From Martinezella calliandrae (GTDB lineage: Bacteria; Pseudomonadota; Alphaproteobacteria; Rhizobiales; Rhizobiaceae), in contig NZ_JARFYN010000008.1 of NCBI RefSeq assembly GCF_030272695.1, positions 1 through 64,000 on the forward strand: a DNA stretch of 64,000 nt. The letters run 5' to 3'. The notes below the pieces were generated by a model. It saw only the letters and a program-made list of their open reading frames with translations, was not told the origin of the DNA and did not search any database. This document shows, in pieces, positions 34,714 through 44,552 of the stretch (within the stretch, counting starts at the first letter, position 1; every line of letters starts with the position of its first letter). The position numbers and the translations under genes were made by a program.

Positions 34714-35781
34714 TCAGCCGCCCGTGACGCTCATGTGCCGAGCAACCGCCGGCCTGTTATGGGTGCGGTCGATGATGAAATCGTGACCCTTCGGCTTGCG
34801 GGTGATAGCTTCGTCGATGGCAGCATAGACAAGCGTATCGTCTTCACTGGCCCGCAGCGCCGTACGCAGGTCGGCAGCGTCGTTCTGGCCGAGGCACATA
34901 AAAAGCGTGCCGGTACAGGTCAGGCGCACACGGTTGCAGCTCTCGCAGAAGTTATGGGTGAGCGGCGTGATGAAGCCGAGGCGACCGCCCGTCTCGGTGA
35001 CTTCGACATAACGGGCCGGGCCGCCGGTCTTGTAGGGGATGTCGTTCAGCGTGAATTGCCGCTCGAGATCGGCGCGCAATTTCGAGAGCGGCAGATAGCG
35101 ATCGGTGCGATCTTCCTCGACCTCGCCCATCGGCATCGTCTCGATGACGGTCAAATCCATGCCGCGGCCATGGGCGAAGCGCAACAGTTCTGGTATCTCC
35201 GCCTCGTTGAAATCCTTGAGCGCCACGGCGTTGAGCTTGATCTTCAGGCCGGCCTTCTGCGCAGCATCAATACCCTCCATCACCTTGGAGAAATCGCCCC
35301 AGCGGGTGATGGCATGGAATTTATCGGGATCGAGCGTGTCGAGCGAAACGTTGATGCGGCGCACGCCGCTATCATAGAGTTCGTCGGCATAACGGGACAT
35401 CTGTGAGCCATTGGTGGTCAGCGTGAGCTCGTCGAGGTCGCCCGCTTGAACGCGCTTGCCGAGCTGGCGAACCAGAAACATGATGTTCTTGCGCACCAGT
35501 GGCTCACCGCCGGTCAGCCTGATCTTGCGGACGCCTTTGGCAATGAAGGCGCAACAGATCCGGTCAAGTTCTTCGAGCGTCAACAGATCCTTCTTCGGCA
35601 GGAAGGTCATGTGTTCCGCCATGCAATAGGTGCAGCGGAAATCGCAGCGATCGGTCACGGAGACGCGCAAATAGGTGACCGCCCGCCCGAAAGGGTCGAT
35701 CATTGGTGATGCATCCGCCACCAGCGGCGATCCGTTGCCAATCGTGCCGACGATGCTGTTCACAAAAACCTCCGTTGTCAT
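34714..35781 (-). CDS. moaA: GTP 3',8-cyclase MoaA
   Basis: A 355-residue radical-SAM enzyme that starts molybdopterin synthesis by cyclising GTP. The first iron-sulfur site is CDFRCTYC (C46, C50, C53). The second is [19 protein letters not shown] (CxxC then C thirteen residues on). The essential C-terminal Gly-Gly is present (MSVTGG). [12 protein letters not shown] is the SAM-binding GGE motif. It is not linked to other moa genes here; mobAB lie about 4 kb away. Confidence 0.94.
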   Translation of the reverse strand: MTTEVFVNSIVGTIGNGSPLVADASPMIDPFGRAVTYLRVSVTDRCDFRCTYCMAEHMTFLPKKDLLTLEELDRICCAFIAKGVRKIRLTGGEPLVRKNIMFLVRQLGKRVQAGDLDELTLTTNGSQMSRYADELYDSGVRRINVSLDTLDPDKFHAITRWGDFSKVMEGIDAAQKAGLKIKLNAVALKDFNEAEIPELLRFAHGRGMDLTVIETMPMGEVEEDRTDRYLPLSKLRADLERQFTLNDIPYKTGGPARYVEVTETGGRLGFITPLTHNFCESCNRVRLTCTGTLFMCLGQNDAADLRTALRASEDDTLVYAAIDEAITRKPKGHDFIIDRTHNRPAVARHMSVTGG

Positions 35782-35898
35782 GTTAATCTGTGCATAGGCG
35801 ATTGTTGCGTCAAGGGAAATGCATTTTCAAAGGCACTTGCGCGTAAAAGGGTCGCGGCCTACTTCTCCGGATAGAAATTGGAACGCTTGGGGACATTG

Positions 35899-36273
35899 AT
35901 GACTGACGTCTGGCCAACGGAGTTGAGAGTATCGAAGGACCGCCATCATCTGGTGGTGAGCTTCAGCGACGGCGCGAAATTCGATCTGTCGGCGGAAATG
36001 TTGCGCGTGCTTTCGCCATCAGCGGAGGTGCAGGGCCACGGACCGGGGCAGAAGATCACCGTACCGGGTAAACGCAATGTCGGGATCATGTCGATGACGC
36101 CGACCGGCAATTATGCGGTGCGCATCGGCTTTGACGACATGCACGATACTGGCATTTTCACCTGGGCTTACCTGCGGGAACTCGGCGAGAAGGGTCCGGA
36201 ACTTTTCGCGGCCTATGAGGCCGAGCTCAAAGAAAAGGGATTGAGCCGCGACGTGGCTGGCAAACCGCATTAG
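35899..36273 (+). CDS. DUF971 protein
   Basis: A 124-residue protein with the DUF971 (gamma-butyrobetaine-hydroxylase N-terminal-like) fold: WPTELRVSKDRHHLVVSFSD, LSAEMLRVLSPSAEVQGHG, GIMSMTPTGNYAVRIGFDDM, GIFTWAYLRELG. Such proteins are often linked with iron-sulfur cluster handling, but the role is unproven. The ATG at 35899 is chosen; the TTG at 35878 is an alternative. It is followed by LtrA after 24 nt. Confidence 0.88.
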   Translation: MTDVWPTELRVSKDRHHLVVSFSDGAKFDLSAEMLRVLSPSAEVQGHGPGQKITVPGKRNVGIMSMTPTGNYAVRIGFDDMHDTGIFTWAYLRELGEKGPELFAAYEAELKEKGLSRDVAGKPH

Positions 36274-36297
36274 CGTTATCAGCATTGGGGGGTGGGC

Positions 36298-37497
36298 ATG
36301 GCAGGCGGGGATCCGGGACGCTGGCTGCGCGCCAGGGGCAGCAAAAGCCAAAGCAGGGTCTCTTTTGTCGAATTGTTTTTAGACCTCGTTTTCGTCTTCT
36401 CGATTTCGCAGCTTTCGCATGCGCTCGGCGATCATTTCACGCCTCTTGGCGCACTCGAAGCGGGCATGCTGATTTTTGCCGTCTGGTGGGTGTGGATTTT
36501 CACCGCCTGGGTAACGAGCTGGCTCGATCCGGACCGTATGCCGGTTCGGATCATGCTCTTCGTCCTGATGTTCGCCGGACTTGTTGTCTCCGCATCCATT
36601 CCGGACGCGTTTGCTGAGAAAGCCATTTTCTTTGCCGGCGCCTATGTGTTCATGCAGGTCGGGCGCTCGTTATTCACGATCTATGCTCTGAAGGATGTCA
36701 GCCCCGCCAATTATCGCAATTTCATTCGCATCACCTGCTGGCTGATATTGTCTGGCCTCTTCTGGATTGGAGGCGCGGTGATGGAAGGCGAGACACGCGT
36801 GGTGCTATGGCTGGCCGCGCTTTCGATCGACTATGTCGCGCCCGCCTTCGGCTTTCCCGTTCCCGGGCTTGGCAAGTCGACCGCGGCGAATTTAGATGTT
36901 TCAGGTGCGCATCTTGCCGAGCGCTGCGCGCTCTTCATCATCATCTGCCTGGGTGAAGCGATCCTGCAGGCAGGCAAGATATTTGCCGAACAGCCGCTCT
37001 CACCGTTGATCGTCACGGTATTCATTACCGTCTTCGTCGGCACCGTCGCCATGTGGTGGATCTATTTCCAGTTCGGCCATGAGCGCACCGCCCATCGCAT
37101 CGAACAGGACGAGACACCGGGAAGTCTGGCGCGGCAGGCTTTCACCTATGCGCATATCCCGATCCTTGCCGGTATCATCCTGAGCGTCGTCGGCAATGGG
37201 TTCCTGTTCTCCCATCCGCACGATCAAGCCGACATGCATGCCGGCGCAGCGATCCTTGGCGGGCCAGCAATGTTTGTCGTCGGCAATCTCTGGTTCAAGG
37301 GGGCGACGAGGGGCCGGCCGCCGCTGTCGCATCTCGTCGGACTTGCGGGCCTCGGGCTGTTGCTTCTTGCGCTCTCGCAGATCGATGTCTACCAGCTCGG
37401 TATCCTTTCGACCGCCGTGCTTGTCGTCGTGGCGATCTGGGAGTTCGCCTCACTGACCCGCGCCGTGCCGTTGGCCCGGCCGCCGGGCAGTCACTGA
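36298..37497 (+). CDS. Low-temperature-requirement A (LtrA) family membrane protein
   Basis: A 399-residue multi-helix protein with about eleven hydrophobic segments. The opening VSFVELFLDLVFVFSISQLS is the LtrA signature, and HLAERCALFIIICLGEAILQ occurs in the middle. The family is named from a cold-sensitive Listeria mutant, and its activity is unknown. The ATG at 36298 has a GGGGGGTG stretch upstream; a GTG at 36292 is the alternative. Its stop overlaps the convergent MarR gene by 7 nt. Confidence 0.87.
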   Translation: MAGGDPGRWLRARGSKSQSRVSFVELFLDLVFVFSISQLSHALGDHFTPLGALEAGMLIFAVWWVWIFTAWVTSWLDPDRMPVRIMLFVLMFAGLVVSASIPDAFAEKAIFFAGAYVFMQVGRSLFTIYALKDVSPANYRNFIRITCWLILSGLFWIGGAVMEGETRVVLWLAALSIDYVAPAFGFPVPGLGKSTAANLDVSGAHLAERCALFIIICLGEAILQAGKIFAEQPLSPLIVTVFITVFVGTVAMWWIYFQFGHERTAHRIEQDETPGSLARQAFTYAHIPILAGIILSVVGNGFLFSHPHDQADMHAGAAILGGPAMFVVGNLWFKGATRGRPPLSHLVGLAGLGLLLLALSQIDVYQLGILSTAVLVVVAIWEFASLTRAVPLARPPGSH

Positions 37498-37976
37498 TCG
37501 TCGGCCATTTCCAGAGGCTCACGCTCTTCGCGCAGCAACAGGCTGACGATGCGTTCCATATGCGCCGTCATGATGTCACATTCCTCGAGCGGCGCGTCCG
37601 AGAGCATACGGTCGATGAGATGTGTCTGGATGGCCATCGCCTCTTGCGTCACGCGCCGGCCTTCCCCCGTCAGATAAAGCCGCAATACGCGCTTATCGTG
37701 TTTGTCGCCGCGGCGTTCTATGAGGCCGCGTTTTTCCATTTGCGGCAGCAGCATGCTCATGTTGGAGCGACCGACCAGCAGCTTGCGAGCCAACTCCTGC
37801 TGCGAAATGCCTTCGAAACGGAAGAGGTTGACGAGAATGTCGAGATGCGGCGGCTTGATGTCGAGATGGACGAGCGCCCGGCCGAGCGACTGTTGCATCA
37901 ATTGGCAGGCGCGGGCAACGGCGATCCAGCTGCGAAACCGCGGATGGTCCCAAGGCAGGGATTGATTTTTGTTCAT
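37491..37976 (-). CDS. MarR-family transcriptional regulator
   Basis: A 161-residue winged-helix regulator: HLDILVNLFRFEGISQQELA, RKLLVGRSNMSMLLPQMEKR (recognition helix), GLIERRGDKHDKRVLRLYLT (wing, with the DKR motif). It is divergent from an alpha/beta hydrolase gene across 45 nt that include an inverted repeat. It probably controls the hydrolase and itself. The inducer is unknown. Confidence 0.9.
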   Translation of the reverse strand: MNKNQSLPWDHPRFRSWIAVARACQLMQQSLGRALVHLDIKPPHLDILVNLFRFEGISQQELARKLLVGRSNMSMLLPQMEKRGLIERRGDKHDKRVLRLYLTGEGRRVTQEAMAIQTHLIDRMLSDAPLEECDIMTAHMERIVSLLLREEREPLEMADDQ

Positions 37977-37989
37977 CGTTGTACTTTAT

Positions 37990-38005
37990 TGTTCATGATT
38001 GAACA
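37990..38005. promoter_or_regulatory. Probable MarR operator
   Basis: TGTTCA (37990-37995), TGAT, TGAACA (38000-38005) form a perfect 6-bp inverted repeat in the 45-nt gap between the divergent MarR and hydrolase genes. Size and place fit a MarR-dimer site that would cover both promoters. Confidence 0.55.
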
Positions 38006-38021
38006 TTAATGGATTCTCACT

Positions 38022-38996
38022 ATGCCATCCTTTGCGCTTAAGGTCACCCGGCTGGGCTTGTCCAGCCTTGGCAGGATTTTGCCGCGACTTGCCGGCAAGG
38101 CCGCCTTCAGGCTTTTCTGTCTGACACCGTCGCGTCGGCCTCGGGGCGCCAAGGCAGAGGTCACATTTGCGCAGGGCAGGGCGCGTCTGAGTTCCGCCGA
38201 GACCATCATGCTCGCCTTTCAAGGCGGACAGGCAATGGCCTATCGCTTCAACGGCGGCGCCAAGGGCCGGCGCGAGCGCTTTCTTGTCGTCCATGGCTGG
38301 GGCTCCAGTAGTGAATATATGTCGGAACTCACGGTCTTTCTCGCGGGTACGGGCGCCGAGGTGATCTCGCTGGACCTGCCGGGTCATGGCCGCTCGCCCG
38401 GGCGCTTTCTCAATGTGCGTCTCGCCGTCTCGGCGATTGCCGCGGCGGCGGAGCGCTTCGGCCCGTTCGATGCCACCATCGGCCATTCTTTCGGCGGCGC
38501 GTCCATCGCAATTGCCGCGGCCGGCTTTCTGCCCGGTATCGAACCGGTCCTGCCGGGTCGCCTCGTGCTGATCGGCGCGCCGTGCGCGATGGCCTGGCTG
38601 TTTACCGATTTCGGCAGGCTGATGGAACTTGATCCCGCGACGCAGGCGGCACTTGAGGCGGAGGTTGGCCGTGTCACCTGTAGGAAACTTAAGGAGTACG
38701 ATGCGGCGCGTGGTGTTCGTGGCCTCGGCAGGCCGGTGCTGGTCATTCACGCCGAGGATGACAAGGAAGTCAGCGCCGACCATGCCCGCGCCTACGCCGC
38801 AGCTGGCGATCATGTTCGCCTTTTCTGGGCGAACGGCTTCGGCCATCGCCGCATCGTTAGTGCCGCCCCGGTGCTTACGGCGATCGGCGAATTCCTGGAG
38901 GAGGCGCCGGCGTCCGCAAGGCGCGAAAATGCGCTCGAAACTGACGGCGTATCGGTGATATCGTTTCCTCGGACGTCGGTGCGACGCGTGTCATAG
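38022..38996 (+). CDS. Alpha/beta-hydrolase
   Basis: A 324-residue hydrolase. The oxyanion segment is VVHGWGSSSEY (about 90-99), the nucleophile elbow is GHSFGG (S156), the acid is probably in VIHAEDDKEV and the histidine in NGFGHRRIV. The first ~60 residues are basic and may associate with the membrane. The substrate cannot be read from sequence. It is divergent from a MarR-type gene that probably regulates it. Confidence 0.86.
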   Translation: MPSFALKVTRLGLSSLGRILPRLAGKAAFRLFCLTPSRRPRGAKAEVTFAQGRARLSSAETIMLAFQGGQAMAYRFNGGAKGRRERFLVVHGWGSSSEYMSELTVFLAGTGAEVISLDLPGHGRSPGRFLNVRLAVSAIAAAAERFGPFDATIGHSFGGASIAIAAAGFLPGIEPVLPGRLVLIGAPCAMAWLFTDFGRLMELDPATQAALEAEVGRVTCRKLKEYDAARGVRGLGRPVLVIHAEDDKEVSADHARAYAAAGDHVRLFWANGFGHRRIVSAAPVLTAIGEFLEEAPASARRENALETDGVSVISFPRTSVRRVS

Positions 38997-39054
38997 CCGC
39001 ATCATGCCTTGCGTCCAGCCCGCCGACATATGGAGCAAAAAGACGCGAGGGAAC

Positions 39055-39663
39055 ATGCGGATCATCACTTCCGTTGAAGAATTGAATGAACTTTACGGCA
39101 GCGCCAGCGAGGCAGCGATTGCCAAGGTGACGACTGCGCTGACGCCGCTCTATCGCCAGATGATCGAGGCATCGCCTTTCGTGGCGCTGGCCTCGGTCGG
39201 ACCGGAAGGCCTGGATTGTTCGCCACGCGGCGATATCGGTGGCGTCGTGCGCGTAAAAGACGACAAGACGCTGCTGCTTCCCGATTGGCGCGGCAATAAT
39301 CGCGTCGATTCGCTCGCCAATATCGTCCGCGATCCGCGAATCGCACTGATGTTCTTGATCCCGGGTTCGAACACCACCATGCGCCTCAATGGCCGGGCGG
39401 TTGTTTCCATCGAGGAGAGCCTGCTGGCGAGCTTCGAAATGGAGGGCAAGCATCCGCGCGCCGTCGTGGTGATCTCCATCGACGAGGTCTATTTTCAATG
39501 TGGCCGGGCGGTGATGCGTGCTGAACTCTGGAAGCCTGAGACATTTGTCGATCCGGTAAGCCTGCCGACGCCCGGTATGCTGTCGAAGGCGGTGAGGGAC
39601 GATTTCGATCACGAGACCTATGATCGCGAATGGCCGGCGCGAGCCGCCAAGAGCATGTGGTAA
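39055..39663 (+). CDS. PPOX-fold FMN-dependent protein (MSMEG_1061-type)
   Basis: A 202-residue pyridoxamine-phosphate-oxidase-fold protein: ASPFVALASVGPEGLDCSPR, GDIGGVVRVKDDKTLLLPDW, RGNNRVDSLANIVRDPRIAL, GRAVMRAELWKP. The family binds FMN or F420-like flavins and its reactions are largely unknown. The ATG at 39055 (MRIITSVEEL) follows GAGGGAAC and is preferred to the upstream start at 39004. Confidence 0.85.
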   Translation: MRIITSVEELNELYGSASEAAIAKVTTALTPLYRQMIEASPFVALASVGPEGLDCSPRGDIGGVVRVKDDKTLLLPDWRGNNRVDSLANIVRDPRIALMFLIPGSNTTMRLNGRAVVSIEESLLASFEMEGKHPRAVVVISIDEVYFQCGRAVMRAELWKPETFVDPVSLPTPGMLSKAVRDDFDHETYDREWPARAAKSMW

Positions 39664-39672
39664 CAAAAATCC

Positions 39673-39702
39673 GCCGGCGCGCCCAAGGAAGGCAGCGCCG
39701 GC
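39673..39702. terminator. Hairpin between convergent genes
   Basis: GCCGGCGC (39673-39680) and GCGCCGGC (39695-39702) flank a 14-nt loop between the PPOX gene and the convergent GGDEF gene. There is no T tract, so termination would be inefficient or factor-assisted. Confidence 0.4.
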
Positions 39703-39723
39703 GCATTGGTATCGGCTGCGATT

Positions 39724-40791
39724 TCAGGTCTTGTAGATGAGCCAGCTCTTGGTGAAATCTTTCTGCATGCCGTCCTGATAAACATAGCTGCAGTTGCGGC
39801 CCGCATTCTTGGCGCAATAGAGCGCAATATCGGATTTGCTGTAGAGTTCGCCTGGGTCTGCGGCTTCCGAGGCCATGCAGATGCCGAGCGAGATGGTGAT
39901 CGGCCCGTAATTCACCTTGGTGCGGGAGTTCTTGAACGGCGTTGCTTCTAGCGTGCGGCGGATCCGCTCGCAGATCGCCAAGACCTCTTCCGACGTATTG
40001 CCTTCCAGGATCAGCGCGAATTCCTCACCGCCGGTGCGGGCGACAAATGCCTCGCGGCGGACATTGGCGCGGATGAGGGAGGCGACGGTGGCGAGGATCT
40101 TGTCGCCGACCGGATGGCCGTATGTGTCGTTGATCTTCTTGAAATGATCGATATCGGTCAGCACCAGCGCCGTCACGGGCCGGGCCATAGGGTTGTCGAA
40201 AATGGCGGCCAGACGGTCATCGAAGGCACGGCGATTGGAAAGCCGCGTCAGAGAATCGGTGTTGGCGATGCGCTTGTATTCGTCCAGTTCCTTGCGCACC
40301 TGGTCCATTTCCTGGCTGCGCTGGGCGACGTTCTCGACGGTTTTTTCTCCATGCGCCATGGTGTCGCCGGTCGCTTCCGCCAGGATGTCGATGGCGCTGC
40401 GCGGCAGGTCGACGCTGTTGTTGTTCTTGGACGTGATGCGTTCGCAGGTTTCGCCGAGCAGCCGGTTGTAGCTTTCCAGCGAGGTTTGTTCTTGTCGCAG
40501 CGTGCGCAGCACGCCGTCGAGTTCAGTGGTCAGGCGGGCGTGGGCGTCATCGAAAACGCGGCTGGCATGGTGGTCGAAATACTGAGCGCCAAGTGCGTCC
40601 AGTTCTTCTTGCGTAGCGTTGCTGCCGAGTGTGGCGAGCTCGCGGGTCAGGGCAGGGTTGGAACCAATATAGGCTTCATAGAAAAGTTCATAATTGCGCG
40701 GGATCGGCGCGACCCCCATGGATCGCATGGCATAGGTAATCTGTCCTGCCACGTCGGGAACTTGCGCCTTGGGCGCAACTACCGTACTCAT
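39724..40791 (-). CDS. GGDEF-domain diguanylate cyclase
   Basis: A 355-residue cytoplasmic protein. The N-terminal ~165 residues are helical without membrane segments. The GGDEF domain (about 175-340) has DSLTRLSNRRAFDDRL, LTDIDHFKKINDTYGHPVGD and the active site ARTGGEEFAL (GGEEF at 254-258). It should make cyclic di-GMP from GTP. The usual RxxD inhibitory site five residues before GGEEF is absent, so product inhibition is not expected. No sensor domain is recognised. Confidence 0.9.
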   Translation of the reverse strand: MSTVVAPKAQVPDVAGQITYAMRSMGVAPIPRNYELFYEAYIGSNPALTRELATLGSNATQEELDALGAQYFDHHASRVFDDAHARLTTELDGVLRTLRQEQTSLESYNRLLGETCERITSKNNNSVDLPRSAIDILAEATGDTMAHGEKTVENVAQRSQEMDQVRKELDEYKRIANTDSLTRLSNRRAFDDRLAAIFDNPMARPVTALVLTDIDHFKKINDTYGHPVGDKILATVASLIRANVRREAFVARTGGEEFALILEGNTSEEVLAICERIRRTLEATPFKNSRTKVNYGPITISLGICMASEAADPGELYSKSDIALYCAKNAGRNCSYVYQDGMQKDFTKSWLIYKT

Positions 40792-40938
40792 CGGCGAACT
40801 CCGTAAAATGATCTAGTAAAAGCACTATTTTTAGTTAGCCTAAGATCCTTTGAAAAAGATTAAGGCAATGAACGCAAAATTTTATATATAAATTCGGCCC
40901 GAGAAATAACTTCATTATAATATAGAAACACTTGCGAA

Positions 40939-40962
40939 GAAGGCGCTAGGAACCGCGCCTTC
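40939..40962. terminator. Terminator-like hairpin downstream of fumA
   Basis: GAAGGCGC (40939-40946) and GCGCCTTC (40955-40962) make an 8-bp stem, with CTTTTGTTTG to the right and TTCTTCG to the left on the opposite strand. It lies 26 nt past the fumA stop. The better T tract reads rightward, so it could stop transcription in both directions. Confidence 0.55.
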
Positions 40963-40987
40963 CTTTTGTTTGTTTCGGTGACGAGGT

Positions 40988-42595
40988 TCAGCCGAGATTG
41001 AGCTCCTGGAAGAAATCATTGCCCTTGTCATCGATGACGATGAAGGCAGGGAAGTCTTCGACGTCGATTTTCCAGACCGCTTCCATGCCGAGTTCGGGAT
41101 ATTCCAGCACCTCGACTTTTTTGATGCAGTCCTGAGCAAGGCGCGCGGCCGGGCCGCCGATCGAACCTAGATAGAAGCCGCCATGGGCCTTGCAGGCCTC
41201 GCGCACGGCGCGAGAGCGATTGCCCTTGGCGAGCATGACCATCGAGCCTCCAAAGGACTGGAACTGGTCGACATAGCTGTCCATTCGTCCGGCCGTCGTC
41301 GGTCCGAATGAACCCGAGGCATAGCCTGCCGGGGTTTTGGCCGGGCCGGCATAGTAGACGGGGTGGTTTTTCAGGTAGTCCGGCATGCCCTGACCTCTTT
41401 CCAGACGCTCGCGGATTTTTGCGTGCGCCAGGTCGCGGGCGACGATGATGGTGCCAGTCAGTGACAGCCGGGTCTTGACCGGGTGCCGGGACAGTTCCGC
41501 CAAGATGTCGGCCATCGGCCGATTGAGGTCGATGCGGACCACCGATTCGGAAAGCTTAGCTTCGTCGATTTCTGGCATGTATTTCGACGGATTGGTTTCC
41601 AGCTGTTCGATGAAGATGCCATCACGGGTGATCTTGCCCTTGGCCTGGCGATCAGCGGAACAGGAGACGCCAAGGCCGATCGGCAGCGAAGCGCCGTGGC
41701 GGGGCAGGCGGATAACGCGGACATCGTGACAGAAATATTTGCCTCCGAATTGCGCGCCAACACCGAGGCTCTGAGTGAGCTTGTGAATTTCCTTTTCCAT
41801 TTCGATATCCCGGAAGGCATGCCCGCTTTCGGAGCCCTCAGTCGGAAGACTATCGAGATAACGCGTCGAGGCGAGCTTGACGGTCTTGAGGTTCATCTCG
41901 GCCGAAGTGCCGCCGATGACGATCGCCAGATGGTAGGGAGGACAGGCCGCCGTGCCCAGCGTCAGGATCTTCTCCTTAAGGAAATCCAGCATGCGGTCGT
42001 GGGTGAGCAGCGACGGCGTGCCCTGATAGAGAAAGGTCTTGTTGGCCGAGCCGCCGCCTTTGGCGACGAAGAGGAATTCGTAGGCGTCGGTACCTTCCTC
42101 ATAAATATCGATCTGGGCGGGAAGGTTGTTTTTGGTGTTCTTTTCCTCGAACATCTTGATGGGCGCGAGCTGCGAGTAGCGCAGGTTCTTCTTTTCGTAG
42201 GCGTCGAGCACACCCTTTGCCAGAGCCGCGCTATCGCCGCCTTCGGTCCAGACGCGACGGCCTTTCTTGCCCATGATGATTGCAGTGCCGGTGTCCTGGC
42301 ACATGGGCAGCACGCCGCCTGCGGCGATATTGGCATTTTTCAAGAGGTCGTAAGCGACGAAGCGGTCGTTATCGGTCGCCTCGGGGTCCTCGAGGATCAA
42401 AGCAAGCTGCTGCAGATGACCGGGGCGCAGCAGGTGATTGATATCGGCGAAGGCTGTTTCGGCAAGCAGTCGGATGCCCTCGGGATCGACGGTAAGGATG
42501 TCCTGGCCCTTGAAGGTATCGACGGAGACGTAGTCGCCGGAAATCTTGCGGTAAGGGGTGGCGTCGTCGCCGAGGGGAAAGAGATCGTCTGCCAT
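40988..42595 (-). CDS. fumA: Fumarate hydratase, class I (iron-sulfur)
   Basis: A 535-residue class I fumarase interconverting fumarate and malate with an oxygen-sensitive [4Fe-4S] cluster. [20 protein letters not shown] (about 96-115) and [20 protein letters not shown] in the alpha domain carry cluster cysteines. The beta domain includes [20 protein letters not shown]. The length fits the single-chain class I type. It lies near the unrelated class II fumarase gene 43161-44552. Confidence 0.93.
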   Translation of the reverse strand: MADDLFPLGDDATPYRKISGDYVSVDTFKGQDILTVDPEGIRLLAETAFADINHLLRPGHLQQLALILEDPEATDNDRFVAYDLLKNANIAAGGVLPMCQDTGTAIIMGKKGRRVWTEGGDSAALAKGVLDAYEKKNLRYSQLAPIKMFEEKNTKNNLPAQIDIYEEGTDAYEFLFVAKGGGSANKTFLYQGTPSLLTHDRMLDFLKEKILTLGTAACPPYHLAIVIGGTSAEMNLKTVKLASTRYLDSLPTEGSESGHAFRDIEMEKEIHKLTQSLGVGAQFGGKYFCHDVRVIRLPRHGASLPIGLGVSCSADRQAKGKITRDGIFIEQLETNPSKYMPEIDEAKLSESVVRIDLNRPMADILAELSRHPVKTRLSLTGTIIVARDLAHAKIRERLERGQGMPDYLKNHPVYYAGPAKTPAGYASGSFGPTTAGRMDSYVDQFQSFGGSMVMLAKGNRSRAVREACKAHGGFYLGSIGGPAARLAQDCIKKVEVLEYPELGMEAVWKIDVEDFPAFIVIDDKGNDFFQELNLG

Positions 42596-42852
42596 GCGGG
42601 GGACCTTTCAATGCCATTTTGTGGTCAATGCCATGATGTGGCGGAAGAGACGTTTGCGATGGGTCTAAATCCGGCAAGGTCCAAATGCAATTGGCTGGAT
42701 GTCACAACTGAATTTCAAGGGATGTGATTGTCAATGTCTCGTAGACAATCGGTGCTCAGATCGTTGTCTTGAGAGAACGACAAGCAAGGCGCACATATGA
42801 AGTCAGCAGGTCGGGCGAGGTGCCCCAAAAAGCCCTGAGACAGGTTGAGATC

Positions 42853-43062
42853 ATGGATTTCTCCCACAATCATCACCACCACATTTCTCCGCTAGCGGTT
42901 GCCGCCGCGCTCGTCGGAGTGAGCATGCTGGCACTTAGTCACAGTGGCTATCTGCAACATGCCTTTCATAAGGAAATCATGGCGTCGATCAATCCGGCCG
43001 ACGTCCTGACCGCCGCCGATATGATGCCGCAGCATAAAAGCAACGGCACACCCGTGCACTGA
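42853..43062 (+). CDS. Unknown His-rich single-helix membrane mini-protein
   Basis: A 69-residue protein starting MDFSHNHHHHISPLAVAAAL. A six-of-seven His/Asn cluster is followed by one membrane helix (about 11-31) and a polar tail with HKEIMASINPADVLTAADMM. The ATG at 42853 is chosen; an upstream frame to 42769 has no matching features. It is followed by a good terminator at 43116, which supports a transcribed unit. The His cluster might bind a metal. It is flanked by the two fumarase genes, both on the other strand. Confidence 0.55.
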   Translation: MDFSHNHHHHISPLAVAAALVGVSMLALSHSGYLQHAFHKEIMASINPADVLTAADMMPQHKSNGTPVH

Positions 43063-43115
43063 AGGTCGATTTGTCGGAACGCTACGATCTGCCGCATTCC
43101 ATTCATCGCAGACGG

Positions 43116-43147
43116 AGCGCTTCCGGCAAATATCGGAAGCGCTTTTT
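43116..43147 (+). terminator. Terminator after the His-rich mini-protein
   Basis: AGCGCTTCCG (43116-43125) and CGGAAGCGCT (43134-43143) form a perfect 10-bp stem followed by TTTT. It also lies just past the convergent fumC stop at 43161. Confidence 0.8.
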
Positions 43148-43160
43148 CACCCGGCAGAAT

Positions 43161-44552
43161 TCACTTCGGCCCAATCATCGTCTCTGGCCGAACGATGGCG
43201 TCATAGTCTTGCGCCGAAACCAGACCACTCGCCAAGGCCTCTTCTTTCAACGTCGTACCGTTCTTATGCGCCGTCTTGGCGATCTTGGCGGCATTGTCAT
43301 AACCAATCTTCGGCGCCAGCGCCGTCACCAGCATCAGCGAGCGCTCCAGACCAGCCTTGATATTGTCCTCGCGTGCCTTGATGCCGACGACGCAATTGTC
43401 GGTGAAAGAGACGGCGGCGTCGCCGAGCAATTGGACCGATTGCAGGAAGTTATAGGCCATCATCGGATTATAGACGTTGAGTTCGAAATGACCCTGGCTG
43501 TCGGCAAATGTCAGCGCGGCATTGTTGCCGAAGATGTGGATGCAAACCTGCGTCATGGCTTCGCATTGCGTCGGATTGACCTTCCCCGGCATGATCGACG
43601 AACCCGGTTCGTTTTCCGGCAGCGCTAGCTCGCCGAGGCCGGAGCGGGGACCCGAACCTAGCAGGCGGATGTCATTGGCAATCTTGAAGAGAGCGGCGGC
43701 GGCGGCATTGATGGCGCCATGACTGAAGACCATCGAGTCATGGGCGGCCAGCGCCTCGAACTTGTTCGGCGCGGTGACGAAGGGCAGGCCGGTGATCCCG
43801 GCGATCTCGCTTGCAACCTTTTGCGCAAAGCCAACAGGCGCATTGAGGCCGGTTCCGACGGCGGTGCCGCCTTGGGCAAGTTCAAAAAGGCCCGGCAGCG
43901 TCAGTTCGATGCGCTTGATAGCCGAGGCGACCTGCGCGGCGTAGCCGGAAAATTCCTGGCCGAGGGTCAACGGTGTTGCATCCTGCGTATGGGTGCGGCC
44001 GATCTTGATGATATGGGCGAAGTCGGCAACCTTCTTTTCCAGCGCCGCATGGAGATGTTTGAGGCTCGGTAGCAGATGATGAACGATCTGCTCGGCGCAG
44101 GCGATGTGCATTGCCGTCGGATAAGTGTCGTTCGACGATTGGCTCATATTGACGTGGTCGTTCGGATGCACCGGCCTCTTGGAGCCCATGACGCCGCCCA
44201 ACATTTCGATCGCGCGGTTCGAGATCACCTCATTGGCATTCATATTCGACTGCGTGCCGGAGCCCGTCTGCCAGACGACCAGCGGGAAATGATCATTGAG
44301 CTTGCCGTCGATGACCTCCTGGGCGGCCTCGACGATCACTTTTCCGAGAGCGGGGTCCAACTGACTAAGCTCCATGTTGGCACGCGCGGCCGCCTGCTTG
44401 ACGATGCCGAGGGCGCGTACGATCGATAGCGGCTGCTTTTCCCAGCCGATCTTGAAGTTGCCAAGCGAGCGCTGCGCCTGTGCGCCCCAATAGCGGTCGC
44501 TTGCTACTTCGATCGGGCCAAAAGTGTCGGTTTCAGTGCGGGTGGCGGTCAT
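43161..44552 (-). CDS. fumC: Fumarate hydratase, class II
   Basis: A 463-residue iron-independent fumarase: [60 protein letters not shown], and the signature [17 protein letters not shown] with the catalytic serine loop. The ATG at 44552 ([12 protein letters not shown]) is preferred to an extension at 44615. It probably backs up FumA under oxidative or iron-limited conditions, as known in other bacteria. Confidence 0.94.
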   Translation of the reverse strand: MTATRTETDTFGPIEVASDRYWGAQAQRSLGNFKIGWEKQPLSIVRALGIVKQAAARANMELSQLDPALGKVIVEAAQEVIDGKLNDHFPLVVWQTGSGTQSNMNANEVISNRAIEMLGGVMGSKRPVHPNDHVNMSQSSNDTYPTAMHIACAEQIVHHLLPSLKHLHAALEKKVADFAHIIKIGRTHTQDATPLTLGQEFSGYAAQVASAIKRIELTLPGLFELAQGGTAVGTGLNAPVGFAQKVASEIAGITGLPFVTAPNKFEALAAHDSMVFSHGAINAAAAALFKIANDIRLLGSGPRSGLGELALPENEPGSSIMPGKVNPTQCEAMTQVCIHIFGNNAALTFADSQGHFELNVYNPMMAYNFLQSVQLLGDAAVSFTDNCVVGIKAREDNIKAGLERSLMLVTALAPKIGYDNAAKIAKTAHKNGTTLKEEALASGLVSAQDYDAIVRPETMIGPK

